From Herbaspirillum huttiense (GTDB lineage Bacteria > Pseudomonadota > Gammaproteobacteria > Burkholderiales > Burkholderiaceae_D): a DNA stretch of 64,000 nucleotides. Shown here one piece after another: positions 1 through 9,350 of this stretch. The notes beneath the pieces are model-generated. The model was not told where the DNA came from. It ran no database searches and was given only the letters and a program-made list of their open reading frames with translations. Position numbers and translations under genes: made by a program. The stretch lies in the NCBI RefSeq assembly GCF_004367745.1, contig NZ_CP037993.1:930001-994000 (forward strand). Reading direction: 5' to 3'. Each line of letters starts with the position of its first letter. Positions within the stretch are counted from its first letter, which is position 1.

Positions 1-258
1 ATCTCCCAGTTCGAAGCCGGCGGCCGCCAGGACCTGGCTGACGTTGAAAAGGCCGAGCTGGCCGTGCTGGCCACCTACATGCCGGCCAGCCTGTCGGATG
101 AGGAGATCAAGGCTGAAGTCCAGGCCGCCGTGGCTGCCACCGGTGCTGCCGGTCCCCAGGACATGGGCAAGGTGATGGGCGTGCTGAAGCCCAAGCTGGC
201 CGGACGTGCCGACATGACAGCGGTGTCCGCCCTGGTCAAGGCCGCGCTGGCTTCGTAA
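1..258 (+). CDS. GatB/YqeY domain protein, C-terminal part
   Basis: The reading frame is open from base 1 and stops at TAA 256-258, so only the last 85 residues are present and the start lies upstream of the window. The visible part (LATYMPASLSDEEI, then GPQDMGKVMGVLKPKLAGRA) matches the C-terminal helical domain of the YqeY family, related to the tail of the GatB subunit of the tRNA amidotransferase. In many betaproteobacteria this small protein is encoded just before dnaG, as here; dnaG starts 40 bases downstream. Its own biochemical role is not established, although a tRNA-related function is commonly assumed. Identification is confident from the motif and context. Confidence 0.85.
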   Translation: MSQFEAGGRQDLADVEKAELAVLATYMPASLSDEEIKAEVQAAVAATGAAGPQDMGKVMGVLKPKLAGRADMTAVSALVKAALAS

Positions 259-298
259 GCAGCCCCTTCGCCTCGTTACCTAACGCCCCGCTGCCCAG

Positions 299-2095
299 GT
301 GATTCCTCAGTCGTTCATCCAGGACCTGCTCAACCGCGTCGACATCGTCGACGTGGTCGGTCGCTATGTGCAACTGAAGAAGGGCGGCGCCAACTTCATG
401 GGCCTGTGCCCCTTTCACAACGAGAAATCCCCCAGCTTCACCGTCAGCCCGACCAAGCAGTTCTATCACTGTTTCGGCTGCGGCGCGCATGGTACGGCGA
501 TCAGTTTCCTGATCGAGTATTCCGGCATGGGATTCGTGGAAGCGGTGAAGGATCTGGCCCAGAACGTGGGCATGGTGGTGCCCGAGCGCGAAGACAACAT
601 CCCCCTGGCACAGCGCCAGGAAAAGCAGGCCAAGAGCATGGCCCTGTCGGACGTGATGACGCGTGCCAACGATTTCTATCGTCATCAGTTGCGCAGTGCG
701 CAGCCGGCGATTGCCTATCTCAAGGGACGCGGACTGACCGGAGAAGTCGCTGCCCGCTTTGGCCTGGGCTATTCGCCGGACGAATGGGACAGCCTGCGCC
801 AGGTCTTCCCTGATTACGAGAACGAAGTGCTGGTCGAGTCCGGCCTCGTCATCGACAAGAGCGAAGAGGGTGGTGGCCATCGCAAGCGGTATGACCGCTT
901 CCGTGGCCGGATCATGTTCCCCATCCGCAATACCAAGGGCCAGGTGATCGGCTTTGGTGGCCGGGTGATGGACGGTGGTGAACCGAAGTACCTGAACTCG
1001 CCCGAAACGCCGCTGTTCCAGAAGGGCAGCGAGCTGTATGGCCTGTTCGAGGCGCGCCAGGCGATCCGCGAGGCGGGTTATGTGCTGGTCACCGAAGGCT
1101 ACATGGATGTGGTGGCGCTGGCCCAGCTGGGTTTCCCGCAGGCCGTGGCCACATTGGGAACGGCATGTACGCCCATCCACGTGCAAAAGCTGGTGCGCCA
1201 GACCGATGAAGTGATCTTCAGCTTCGACGGCGACAACGCCGGCCGCCGCGCCGCCCGCCGCGCGCTGGAGGCCTGTCTGCCGCATGCGTCGGACAACAAG
1301 ACCATCAAGTTCCTGTTCCTGCCCAAGGAACACGACCCTGACAGTTACGTGCGCGAGATGGGCGCGCCGGCCTTTGAAGAGCAGATCCGCGAAGCCATGC
1401 CGCTGTCGCAGTTCCTGCTGAAGGAAATCATCGGCGAGAACGACTTGCGTACGCCCGAAGGCCGCGCTCATGCGCAGTTTGCTGCCAAGCCGCTGCTGCA
1501 GGCCTTGCCGGCATCCGGCCTGCGTTTGCAGATCGTGCGCAGCGTGGCCCAGGCCACGCAGACCACGCCGGCCGAGCTGGAAGTGCTGTTTGAGCTGGAA
1601 AAGCCGGTGGCGCGCGTACGCAGCGCCCCGCCGCGCACCAAGCGCACCGCCCCGGTCGGGCTGGAGCGCCAGATCATGCGGCTGCTGGTGGCACATCCGC
1701 AACTCTCGGCCGACCTCGATGCCGCCGCGCTGGAAGCCATCGCCCGCATCGCGCCGGATCAGGCTGAACTGCTGGCGCACCTGGTCGGTGTGGCCCAGGG
1801 CATGGGCGAACAGGCCAATTTCGCCGCGCTGGTGGAGCACCTGCGCGAGGGTGGCCCCGAGTTTGACTCGATGATCGCGGAAATCGCGGCCGAGTCGGAA
1901 TCCGAATTTGATGTGGTGCGGGCCGAGATGGCCGGTGCCATCCGCCAGGCCAGGATCCGCGCGCTCGATGACGAGATGCAGATGCTGGTGGCCTCCAACC
2001 TGCGCACCGAGGAAGAGCGCAATCGCTATCGTGAGCTGATGCAGCGCAAGGAATGGCTCAAGCGCCAGACCGGCGGTGCGGTCGCGGCAGGTTGA
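299..2095 (+). CDS. dnaG: DNA primase
   Basis: This 598-aa protein makes the RNA primers for DNA replication. The N-terminal zinc-binding domain has C37, H40, C58 and C61 (CPFH and CFGCGAHG). The catalytic core with the TOPRIM fold follows, with VTEGYMDVV near residue 266 and FDGDNAGR near residue 310. The C-terminal part, which binds the DnaB helicase in this family, is the least conserved stretch. The start is GTG at 299; it gives the typical primase N-terminus (IPQSFIQDLLNRVDIVDVV), and no better ATG lies nearby. The gene sits between gatB/yqeY and rpoD, the usual macromolecular-synthesis arrangement. Confidence 0.97.
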   Translation: MIPQSFIQDLLNRVDIVDVVGRYVQLKKGGANFMGLCPFHNEKSPSFTVSPTKQFYHCFGCGAHGTAISFLIEYSGMGFVEAVKDLAQNVGMVVPEREDNIPLAQRQEKQAKSMALSDVMTRANDFYRHQLRSAQPAIAYLKGRGLTGEVAARFGLGYSPDEWDSLRQVFPDYENEVLVESGLVIDKSEEGGGHRKRYDRFRGRIMFPIRNTKGQVIGFGGRVMDGGEPKYLNSPETPLFQKGSELYGLFEARQAIREAGYVLVTEGYMDVVALAQLGFPQAVATLGTACTPIHVQKLVRQTDEVIFSFDGDNAGRRAARRALEACLPHASDNKTIKFLFLPKEHDPDSYVREMGAPAFEEQIREAMPLSQFLLKEIIGENDLRTPEGRAHAQFAAKPLLQALPASGLRLQIVRSVAQATQTTPAELEVLFELEKPVARVRSAPPRTKRTAPVGLERQIMRLLVAHPQLSADLDAAALEAIARIAPDQAELLAHLVGVAQGMGEQANFAALVEHLREGGPEFDSMIAEIAAESESEFDVVRAEMAGAIRQARIRALDDEMQMLVASNLRTEEERNRYRELMQRKEWLKRQTGGAVAAG

Positions 2096-2577
2096 GGGGC
2101 GGCTTTCCCGTGGAAGCGGGGAGGGGCTGAAAGAAGAATCGGCAGGGAGGGTCTTGCGTGATGTTCGCGTGACCCGATCTGAAGAGTGGGCAGGAGTAGG
2201 GAAGCAGGAATCGGCCTGGTGTGGAAAACGCGGTAAAGCACTGCAAATTGTCGTGTTTTACGCACCGGATCGCTGGTCGATGGCCGAATATCCCGGCTTG
2301 ATCCCAGGGAAAAGAGCCCCATCTGTGCTATAATAGAGGGCTTTAGTTCCGCCGGATGGCTCTTGCATCCCCACCCTGCGGCGACATGCCTTCACCCCGG
2401 CGCATCGGGAGGAGGGACGGCAGACAGCGGTATCGCTGCCGGATTGCAAGCGGCATGACTGCCTGCTGCGCGCGATCGATGGCCCGCCGGTAAAAGGAAC
2501 GTTGCGCGTGCAGCCGGAGTCTACCGGGCAACCGGTACCGGAGTTGCATCATTAGCATGACTTGATTGGCGCAATGA
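2096..2577. other. dnaG-rpoD intergenic region / rpoD leader
   Basis: This 482-base gap holds no convincing gene. It contains a strong extended -10 element (separate entry) that implies a 5' leader of roughly 235 nt for rpoD. I found no perfect long hairpin or riboswitch motif. Several short ORFs cross it on both strands but have no recognisable product. Confidence 0.5.
2326..2334 (+). promoter_or_regulatory. Extended -10 promoter for rpoD
   Basis: The bases TGCTATAAT form a perfect extended -10 hexamer (TGn plus TATAAT). No good -35 lies 17 bases upstream: TTGATC is at 2298-2303, 25 bases away. That fits an extended -10 promoter, which does not need a -35. Transcription would start near 2341. 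A read-through contribution from the dnaG transcript is also possible. Confidence 0.6.
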
Positions 2578-5157
2578 GTGAATTCTCAATTGGCAGTTGA
2601 TTCTATGGCAAATGCAATGAAGAAACCCGCGAAAACTCCAGCAGCGTCGGCAAAGAGCAGCAAGACGGCAGCGGCGGTAAAATCGACCGCTGCGGCCAAG
2701 ACCACCCAGGCGGTAGCCGCCAAATCGCCAGTCAAGGGGACGGCGAAGGCTGCTGTCACCGTAAAACCCACGGCCAAGACTGCAGCAGCAGCGACGCCGA
2801 AAAAGACGGCAGCCCAGACAACTGCCGCCAAGCCGGCCCGCGCCGCATCGCCCAAAGCGACTGCAACGCCAGCCAACAAGTTACCTCAAGCCGCCGAACA
2901 AGCGGTTTCTGTGAAAGCGACGAAGACTTCCGTGACCACCAAGAAACCCGAAACCAAGACCGCCAAGACCACCAAAGCCGCACAGGTGGAAGGCAAAGAC
3001 GTCAGCGCGACTGCTGCGTCGAGCGTAAGCCAAACCACTGATGCCGCTGCCCTGGCAGCCATCGACACGTCCGGCTATGTGCTGCCGAGCGTCAAGGTGC
3101 CGGGCCGCCGTGGCCGCAAGCCCAAGGAATTCCAGCCGGAGAGCGACGAAGTTGCCGCACTGAACACCATCGAGCGTACCGAACTGAAGGCCGCCGACAA
3201 GGCCAAGGCCAAGGATCGCAAGGCCAAGGAAAAGGCCTTGTTGAAGGACGCTTTCTCTTCCGACACCGAAGCCAGCGAAGAAGAGCTGGAGCGTCGTCGC
3301 CAGAAGCTCAAGACCCTGATCAAGCTGGGCAAGGAACGTGGTTTCCTGACCTTCTCGGAAATCAACGACCACCTGCCGGAAAACATCGTCGATCCGGAAG
3401 CCATCGAAGGCATCATCGGCACCTTCAGCGACATGGGCATCTCGGTCTACGAGCACGCTCCTGATGCGGAAACCCTGCTGCTGTCGGACAACGTGGCCAA
3501 CGTGGCCAGCGATGATGACGCCGAAGCCGCAGCTGAAGCTGCACTGTCGACCGTCGATTCCGATTTCGGCCGTACCACCGACCCGGTACGCATGTACATG
3601 CGTGAAATGGGTTCGGTCGAACTGCTGACCCGCGAAGGCGAAATCGAAATCGCCAAGCGCATCGAAGACGGCCTGAAGGACATGATCCAGGCCATCTCCG
3701 CCTGCCCGACCACGATCGCCGAGATCCTGGCTGCGGCTGACCGCATCTCCAAGGATGAGATCAAGGTCGACGAAATCGTCGACGGCTTGGTCGATCCCAA
3801 CGAGAGCGAACAGCAGGTCGAGGCGGCCTCTTCCGACTCCGATGAGGACGACGAGGAAGAGGAAGAAGAGGAAGAAGACGAAGAAGAAGAGGAAAACGAG
3901 AGCAGCGGCTCTGGTGCCGCCGGCTTCTCCGCCGAACAGCTGGAACAGTTGAAGCGCGACGCGCTGGGCAAGTTTGCCGTCATCGGCACCCAGTTCGAGA
4001 ACATGCGCAAGGCTTTCGAGAAGGAAGGTTACAACTCCAAGCCTTACGTGAAGGCACAGGAAATCATTTCCAACGAGCTGCTGGGCATCCGCTTCACCGC
4101 CAAGATCGTCGAGAAGCTGTGCGACACCCTGCGTGCGCAGGTGGACGAAGTGCGTACCGTGGAACGCCAGATCCTGGACGTGGCCGTCAACAAGTGCAAC
4201 ATGCCGCGCGCGCACTTCATCAAGGTGTTCCCGGGCAACGAAGTGAACCTGGACTGGGTGGATGGCGAAGTCGCCGCCAACCATGACTACAGCGCCGTGT
4301 TGAGCCGCAATGTGCCGGCCATCAAGGAACTGCAGCAGAAACTGATCGACCTGCAGGCGCGCGTGGTACTGCCGCTGCCGGACCTGCGTGCGATCAACAA
4401 GAAGATGGGCGCCGGCGAGAAGAAGGCGCGCATGGCCAAGCGTGAAATGACCGAGGCCAACCTGCGTCTGGTGATCTCGATCGCCAAGAAGTACACCAAC
4501 CGTGGCCTGCAGTTCCTGGACCTGATCCAGGAAGGCAACATCGGTCTGATGAAGGCGGTGGACAAGTTCGAATATCGTCGTGGCTACAAGTTCTCGACCT
4601 ATGCAACCTGGTGGATCCGTCAGGCCATCACCCGTTCGATCGCTGACCAGGCGCGCACCATCCGTATTCCGGTGCACATGATCGAAACGATCAACAAGAT
4701 GAACCGCATCTCGCGTCAGATCCTGCAGGAAACCGGTGCCGAGCCGGATCCCGCGACCCTGGCGATCAAGATGGAAATGCCGGAAGACAAGATCCGCAAG
4801 ATCATGAAGATCGCCAAGGAACCGATCTCCATGGAAACGCCGATCGGTGACGACGACGATTCCCATCTGGGCGACTTCATCGAGGACAACAACACGCTGG
4901 CGCCGGCCGATGCGGCCTTGCATGCGTCGATGCGCAACGTGGTCAAGGACATCCTGGATTCCCTGACCCCGCGCGAAGCCAAGGTGCTGCGCATGCGTTT
5001 CGGTATCGAGATGTCGACCGACCATACGCTGGAAGAAGTGGGCAAGCAGTTCGACGTGACCCGCGAGCGTATTCGTCAGATCGAAGCCAAGGCATTGCGC
5101 AAGCTGCGTCATCCTTCGCGTTCGGACAAGCTCAAGAGCTTCCTGGAAGGGAATTGA
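2578..5157 (+). CDS. rpoD: RNA polymerase primary sigma factor RpoD
   Basis: This is the housekeeping sigma-70, 859 aa from the GTG at 2578. Alternative ATG starts are at 2605 and 2617 (MANAMKK), and no ribosome-binding site clearly decides between them. Region 1.1 begins near residue 240 ([17 protein letters not shown]). Region 1.2 is [16 protein letters not shown], region 2 contains the core-binding and -10-melting segment [15 protein letters not shown], and region 4.2 ends with [18 protein letters not shown]. Two things are unusual compared with the 613-aa E. coli protein: an N-terminal extension of about 220 residues rich in Lys, Ala and Thr, and a nearly uninterrupted Glu/Asp run in the non-conserved region (encoded near 3838-3900). 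A strong terminator follows the stop codon. Confidence 0.98.
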   Translation: MNSQLAVDSMANAMKKPAKTPAASAKSSKTAAAVKSTAAAKTTQAVAAKSPVKGTAKAAVTVKPTAKTAAAATPKKTAAQTTAAKPARAASPKATATPANKLPQAAEQAVSVKATKTSVTTKKPETKTAKTTKAAQVEGKDVSATAASSVSQTTDAAALAAIDTSGYVLPSVKVPGRRGRKPKEFQPESDEVAALNTIERTELKAADKAKAKDRKAKEKALLKDAFSSDTEASEEELERRRQKLKTLIKLGKERGFLTFSEINDHLPENIVDPEAIEGIIGTFSDMGISVYEHAPDAETLLLSDNVANVASDDDAEAAAEAALSTVDSDFGRTTDPVRMYMREMGSVELLTREGEIEIAKRIEDGLKDMIQAISACPTTIAEILAAADRISKDEIKVDEIVDGLVDPNESEQQVEAASSDSDEDDEEEEEEEEDEEEEENESSGSGAAGFSAEQLEQLKRDALGKFAVIGTQFENMRKAFEKEGYNSKPYVKAQEIISNELLGIRFTAKIVEKLCDTLRAQVDEVRTVERQILDVAVNKCNMPRAHFIKVFPGNEVNLDWVDGEVAANHDYSAVLSRNVPAIKELQQKLIDLQARVVLPLPDLRAINKKMGAGEKKARMAKREMTEANLRLVISIAKKYTNRGLQFLDLIQEGNIGLMKAVDKFEYRRGYKFSTYATWWIRQAITRSIADQARTIRIPVHMIETINKMNRISRQILQETGAEPDPATLAIKMEMPEDKIRKIMKIAKEPISMETPIGDDDDSHLGDFIEDNNTLAPADAALHASMRNVVKDILDSLTPREAKVLRMRFGIEMSTDHTLEEVGKQFDVTRERIRQIEAKALRKLRHPSRSDKLKSFLEGN

Positions 5158-5179
5158 TCTTAAGGGTGAGTCAGGATTG

Positions 5180-5214
5180 GCCGGCGAGATGTTAAAATCG
5201 CCGGCTGATTTTTT
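5180..5214 (+). terminator. Rho-independent terminator of rpoD
   Basis: The stem GCCGGCGA (5180-5187) pairs perfectly with TCGCCGGC (5198-5205) across a 10-nt loop and is followed by TGATTTTTT. The T-run ends at 5214, immediately before the first base of the tRNA gene. Confidence 0.85.
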
Positions 5215-5293
<79 letters not shown>

Positions 5294-5301
5294 GAGTAAA
5301 T

Positions 5302-5340
5302 AAGGCTTTCAACGCTGTTTGCGTTGAAAGCCTTTTCCTT
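5302..5340 (+). terminator. Rho-independent terminator after tRNA-Ile2
   Basis: The 14-bp stem AAGGCTTTCAACGC (5302-5315) pairs perfectly with GCGTTGAAAGCCTT (5321-5334) over a TGTTT loop, followed by TTCCTTTTAT. Confidence 0.85.
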
Positions 5341-5429
5341 TTATGCAGAGAGCTTTGCCGGACGCGATGAGACTCAAGTTGGAATCGACGTTGGTGCGAA
5401 TGAATCTCTTTCCTTGAAGTGACGTACTC

Positions 5430-7631
5430 TCAGGGTTGACAAATACCGGAAATCTGGCTTAAGCCTAAATCATCAGCCAACAAATGCAGCATTTCGCTGT
5501 GATGCCGTCTCACTTGGTCGTTTCCCCAGCCTTCCTTTCGAGTGATGCTTGCCATTTTCTTCAACTTCGGGCTTTGTTCCTGAAATGATTCAAAGCTTTT
5601 CGCCTTAACGTCAGGTATGTTGTTGCTGAATTTTGAGTTTGCGCTAACGCTCAGCAGTGCCAGGTTCCCCAGTACATTCAGAAACTGAGGAGAAACGATC
5701 TGTCCGGATTGCTCCTTGTCGGGATGCTGAGGGTAAAAATGCTCGATCGAGTTCCGGAAGGTGAACCTGAACACCGATTTATCCGCATTTCCGAGCAACA
5801 GGTAGTCTAGGTAAGTAAACACAATCCGGTTGATGCTGAATCCCTCTGGTTGACCCTCAGTCTCAGCAAAAAACGCTTCCCTAACCTTATCCCTGGCGTA
5901 CGTTCGCAGTTCGTCAGCAAGGATTTTTCCCGATAGCGATGCAACGTTGTCACTTTCATGTAGACACCGAAGTAGCCGGGTGATCCAGTGCATCGTACGT
6001 GGCGACGTGTAGGTTACTCGTAGCATTGATTGAAGCATTAGCAGATCAATCGTATCCGCATCAATGTTGCCATCCTCCTCAACATTACTTTTTCCTTTAT
6101 AAAGCGTGGAAACATAACCCGGGGTAAAGCGATCCTTTGACTTACGCCGTATTAAACTGCAAATGGACCAATCACCATCAACGTCATTGGTGGCTGTATA
6201 TTGGCGCTTCAATATAAAACCATCGAATAGGTTGCGGCAACGCAAGAGCGTGATTGCGAAGTTTCTAACCCATTCAGATTTCTTAGAGCTTGATGAGGGC
6301 AGATCTTCGTCAAATAGCTTAATAAGTCGTTTATCGTCAAGGCCACCTTCATCCTCATCGTCATTTCCCTTGAAAATCTTCAAAACGTGCAGAAGAAATG
6401 AGGAGAATTCGATTGTCGAGCGGAACCGTACATTTTCCTGATCGGATTCATCTAAATACAAATTCAGTTGTGCATACTGTTGCAATGCACCTTCAACAGA
6501 TAAAGAGTCTCCTAAAGAAAAATTCCCGGCAGAAGCAATTCTTGCATGCTCATAGATGGTGCGAAGCTCCTCGAAGTCATTTAATAACAAGAACTTCCAA
6601 TCTTTGCCGAAAATTTCGTCCCGGGATTTTGGATTATTCCTCGTTAATGACATTTGGACATAAGAATCCATCTCGGCGCAGGCATCCCATATCCAGGCGA
6701 AACACGCACGATCCTCATCGTCGAGAACGCTCATTAGGCGTGCCTTGATGATGTCCACTTGCCTTAATTGCTTTCCACGAGTATTCATTATTTCAAAGTA
6801 ACGATTAAGATCTGTTTCCGCAGGAAGCGAAACGCGAACAACGTTTACTTTGTGTTGGAGAAAGGTGAAAAACGTGGCGAGGCCTTTTTGGTGACTCAGT
6901 TCAGGATGCGCCCCAATGAATTGCTGTATGACATTGAAACCCTCGTGAATGCCGGCATCTTCGTGATTCACAGACTCTACTTGTGTATGACGCTCAGAAA
7001 CTCGCCGGAGCGCTTCTGTAGCCCGTGGCCTGGATTCATACTTTAAGCGATCCCGATGGGTGGCATCAGAGTCTCGTATCTTTTGAGAGAGGAATGTAAG
7101 AAGAAGGTACAAAGTGGTTAGGCGCTGCTGACCATCTATCACCTCGAAACTATTTACGTCCTTTCTTTCAGTGACAATCAGATTCCCGAGGAAGTAGCTG
7201 CTTTCCGCTTCTCTAAGTGCATCTTGAATATCAATGATGAGTTGTTGAATCTGCTCTGCACGCCATGCGTAGTTGCGCTGGTAGACAGGTATCGTGTAAC
7301 TCGATTCTGAGGTGCCGAACAGAGCGCCGACGGACAATAGATCTGTCTTTAATGCATCCGTTGAAGGTCGTGCATCTATACTTTCAAGCCGAGCGATGAG
7401 GTCCTGCTTTCTGCCTTTGCTATCTACCCGCATGGACTCACAAACAGTCTTCACCTCTTGTTCGCTCAACTCCTGTAGAAGGTCACCAGATTTAAAGCGT
7501 TTTTTTGAGGTTATTGTCTTCTCCAAAAGTTCACGCATCCTCCAGTCAGTAACTTCGACGTCATGTTTCTTGATAATTTTTTTTAGTAAAGCCGTGGTTG
7601 CAACCGACACAATCGCATGTTTCAGATTCAT
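5430..7631 (-). CDS. SAP-like / DUF262 / DUF1524 (HNH) protein, candidate defence nuclease
   Basis: This 733-aa protein has three recognisable parts. A SAP-like putative DNA-binding motif lies at about 52-84 (LSEQEVKTVCESM, then GRKQDLIARL). The DUF262 (GmrS-type nucleotide-binding) domain follows, with YQRNYAW near 117 and DGQQRLTTLYLL near 166. A C-terminal DUF1524 HNH-type nuclease segment lies near 629-675 (NSIEHFYPQHP, then LNVLGNLALLS). DUF262-DUF1524 proteins include the modified-DNA endonuclease GmrSD and SspE. The ATG at 7631 is preceded by GAGAAG, which favours it over the TTG at 7643. The gene lies 33 bases downstream of a second DUF262 gene and is probably co-transcribed with it. 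The DNA is visibly AT-richer than the flanks, suggesting transfer. A defence role is inference; the substrate is unknown. Confidence 0.8.
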   Translation of the reverse strand: MNLKHAIVSVATTALLKKIIKKHDVEVTDWRMRELLEKTITSKKRFKSGDLLQELSEQEVKTVCESMRVDSKGRKQDLIARLESIDARPSTDALKTDLLSVGALFGTSESSYTIPVYQRNYAWRAEQIQQLIIDIQDALREAESSYFLGNLIVTERKDVNSFEVIDGQQRLTTLYLLLTFLSQKIRDSDATHRDRLKYESRPRATEALRRVSERHTQVESVNHEDAGIHEGFNVIQQFIGAHPELSHQKGLATFFTFLQHKVNVVRVSLPAETDLNRYFEIMNTRGKQLRQVDIIKARLMSVLDDEDRACFAWIWDACAEMDSYVQMSLTRNNPKSRDEIFGKDWKFLLLNDFEELRTIYEHARIASAGNFSLGDSLSVEGALQQYAQLNLYLDESDQENVRFRSTIEFSSFLLHVLKIFKGNDDEDEGGLDDKRLIKLFDEDLPSSSSKKSEWVRNFAITLLRCRNLFDGFILKRQYTATNDVDGDWSICSLIRRKSKDRFTPGYVSTLYKGKSNVEEDGNIDADTIDLLMLQSMLRVTYTSPRTMHWITRLLRCLHESDNVASLSGKILADELRTYARDKVREAFFAETEGQPEGFSINRIVFTYLDYLLLGNADKSVFRFTFRNSIEHFYPQHPDKEQSGQIVSPQFLNVLGNLALLSVSANSKFSNNIPDVKAKSFESFQEQSPKLKKMASITRKEGWGNDQVRRHHSEMLHLLADDLGLSQISGICQP

Positions 7632-7664
7632 TATTCTTCTCAATTTTTGGCTTTTATCAGGATG

Positions 7665-9002
7665 CTATGAAGATGCGCTACCGTGGACCAGCTCATCGAG
7701 GAAAGCCACGAGATTGCTTTCGTGTTCGTCCGCTGGAGAGGCACTTTCATTCTGAATCTGGTGAATGATCCGCGGGCTTAAAGAGTTTCTAAACATTACA
7801 AAGGGCGATGATCTTTCAGCCCCTCTTGCCCGGTTGTCTACCGAGCGCAACTGGACACGGAGTAACTCGATACGGAGGAGGTATGCCCAAGAAAAGAGTA
7901 GCTTGCGCACTTCCTCTAAATTCTCGTCTCCAAATTTGTTCGTGTAATAGAGAACAGCTGCCAAATAGAGTTCAGAGACGTAACGATAGCGGCTTCGTGA
8001 GGGAATCTCTGTAAGAGTCGCTTCAGAGTCGCGGGTCTCTTTCAGATCGTATATGGCATATTTTTCAAAACCGCCTTCAAACGCCGCTTTTGTTATCTCT
8101 TTTAATTCGCGTAGCATGAATTCAACCATCTCGAAAAAGCAGCGGCCGGCAATTATGGGCGCATCGAGTTGGAATCTGCTGCGTCCGCTATCGCGATCAT
8201 CGCGTTCGCTGTGAGCCGTCCACGAACGCATCATTGAAATTGATGCCTGTGCGGCAAGGTGATAGCGTGAGCTTGGCGGTAAGGAATCATTTGGTGTTAT
8301 TCCCTTGAACATCCCTACGTCTTGCATTTTGAATCCGTCGATCGCACTTTCCCCCTGCGACCAACGGGCAATCCGATAGAGGTAGATAGAGAAAAGCCTA
8401 TCCAAGTCTTCATCGCGGACTGATTCCCATGTTTCGACGACAGCGGATTTCATCGCGCTAGTTTCACATCGCATCTCCCGCAAATGATGCGCCTTGAGAA
8501 GGTCGTGCGGTACGAGTGATTTTCCTCGATAGTTTTGTGAATCGAATACTCGGAAAGCTTCGTCAATATCCTCTGTGACGACCTGTACTACCTGGCACTG
8601 GCTGCGAATGAACGTGAGCAGAGATTTTCGATCGTCATGCGAGCTTATTATGTTCAATCGGATATTTAATGATTTCCAAACTATAAGAACTGGATTGTCG
8701 TTCTTTCCAGAAATACTGAAGTTATCTAATGGATCGAGAATTGCACAAATCATCCGCAAGGTTAGCAAGCGCTGCTGGCCGTCAACAACATCAAGGCCCT
8801 TGGAGCTTCGATTTAAAATGATCACTCCGAGGACATAGGGAATACCGTCCTTATCCTCCTTAGCCTCTACAATGTCATCCACTAACTGCAATGCCATCAT
8901 TGGCTCCCAGCTGTATGGGCGCTGATAGGAGGGGATTCTGAGTTTTTTTGCGAGGAGTTCGCCAACATTAATTGTGTTGATATCATCGGCCTTAATCGCC
9001 AT
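7665..9002 (-). CDS. DUF262 domain protein without a visible nuclease, partner of the downstream gene
   Basis: This 445-aa protein has the DUF262 signatures YQRPYSWE near 26-33 and VVDGQQRLLTLRMI near 72, followed by a typical FDSQNYRGKSLVPHDLLKAH segment. Unlike its neighbour, it shows no IEH..PQ motif or LGNL..L segment of DUF1524, so the HNH nuclease appears to be absent. The start codon at 9002 is preceded by GGGGAAGGA. It is the first gene of an apparent two-gene operon beside tRNA-Ile2. GmrS-like (NTP-binding) and GmrD-like (nuclease) activities may thus be shared between the two products. It could also be a regulatory or sensor subunit; no specific function can be assigned. Confidence 0.75.
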   Translation of the reverse strand: MAIKADDINTINVGELLAKKLRIPSYQRPYSWEPMMALQLVDDIVEAKEDKDGIPYVLGVIILNRSSKGLDVVDGQQRLLTLRMICAILDPLDNFSISGKNDNPVLIVWKSLNIRLNIISSHDDRKSLLTFIRSQCQVVQVVTEDIDEAFRVFDSQNYRGKSLVPHDLLKAHHLREMRCETSAMKSAVVETWESVRDEDLDRLFSIYLYRIARWSQGESAIDGFKMQDVGMFKGITPNDSLPPSSRYHLAAQASISMMRSWTAHSERDDRDSGRSRFQLDAPIIAGRCFFEMVEFMLRELKEITKAAFEGGFEKYAIYDLKETRDSEATLTEIPSRSRYRYVSELYLAAVLYYTNKFGDENLEEVRKLLFSWAYLLRIELLRVQLRSVDNRARGAERSSPFVMFRNSLSPRIIHQIQNESASPADEHESNLVAFLDELVHGSASS

Positions 9003-9350
9003 GTATTCCTTCCCCCTTTTATGGTTTTTTATTCAAGCAAGAGTCGCTACGTATATTTCATTATGCTGTATTTTTTATTTGTTCCTGCGATCCATTTTTC
9101 GCCGCAAGCTTGACCTGAATATCTTGAAAAGAACTGATGGTGCAAATCCTTTTGATTCTCGAAGGCTATCGAATAGGGCCTCAAATATCCCGCTAATCAA
9201 AGTTTTGTAACGACCCAATAAAAACAAATTCCTATTTTAGCCAAGTACTGATTCTGGGTACCGTTACAAACGACTTGATATGCGCGAGATCGAAGAGATG
9301 GTGCTTGAGGATGTGCCGGCTCATCAGGGAGGAGATGGAAGGCACCGCAA
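9003..9350. other. AT-rich gap with a possible gene remnant
   Basis: From 9003 to about 9240 the sequence is AT-rich and has no coding signal. It should hold the promoter of the DUF262 operon, but no clear -35/-10 pair is visible. At 9241-9354 on the plus strand there is an open frame without a start codon. It encodes a protein-like C-terminus (RLDMREIEEMVLEDV and onward to TAA 9352-9354) in host-like, GC-richer codons. It may be the tail of a gene truncated when the AT-rich segment was inserted. I could not identify its family. Confidence 0.35.

Noticed and set aside
2881..5112. 743-aa antisense ORF opposite rpoD
   Set aside because: It mirrors the high-GC rpoD reading frame and has no protein-like motifs; His/Gln/Leu/Asp-rich composition is typical of a shadow frame.
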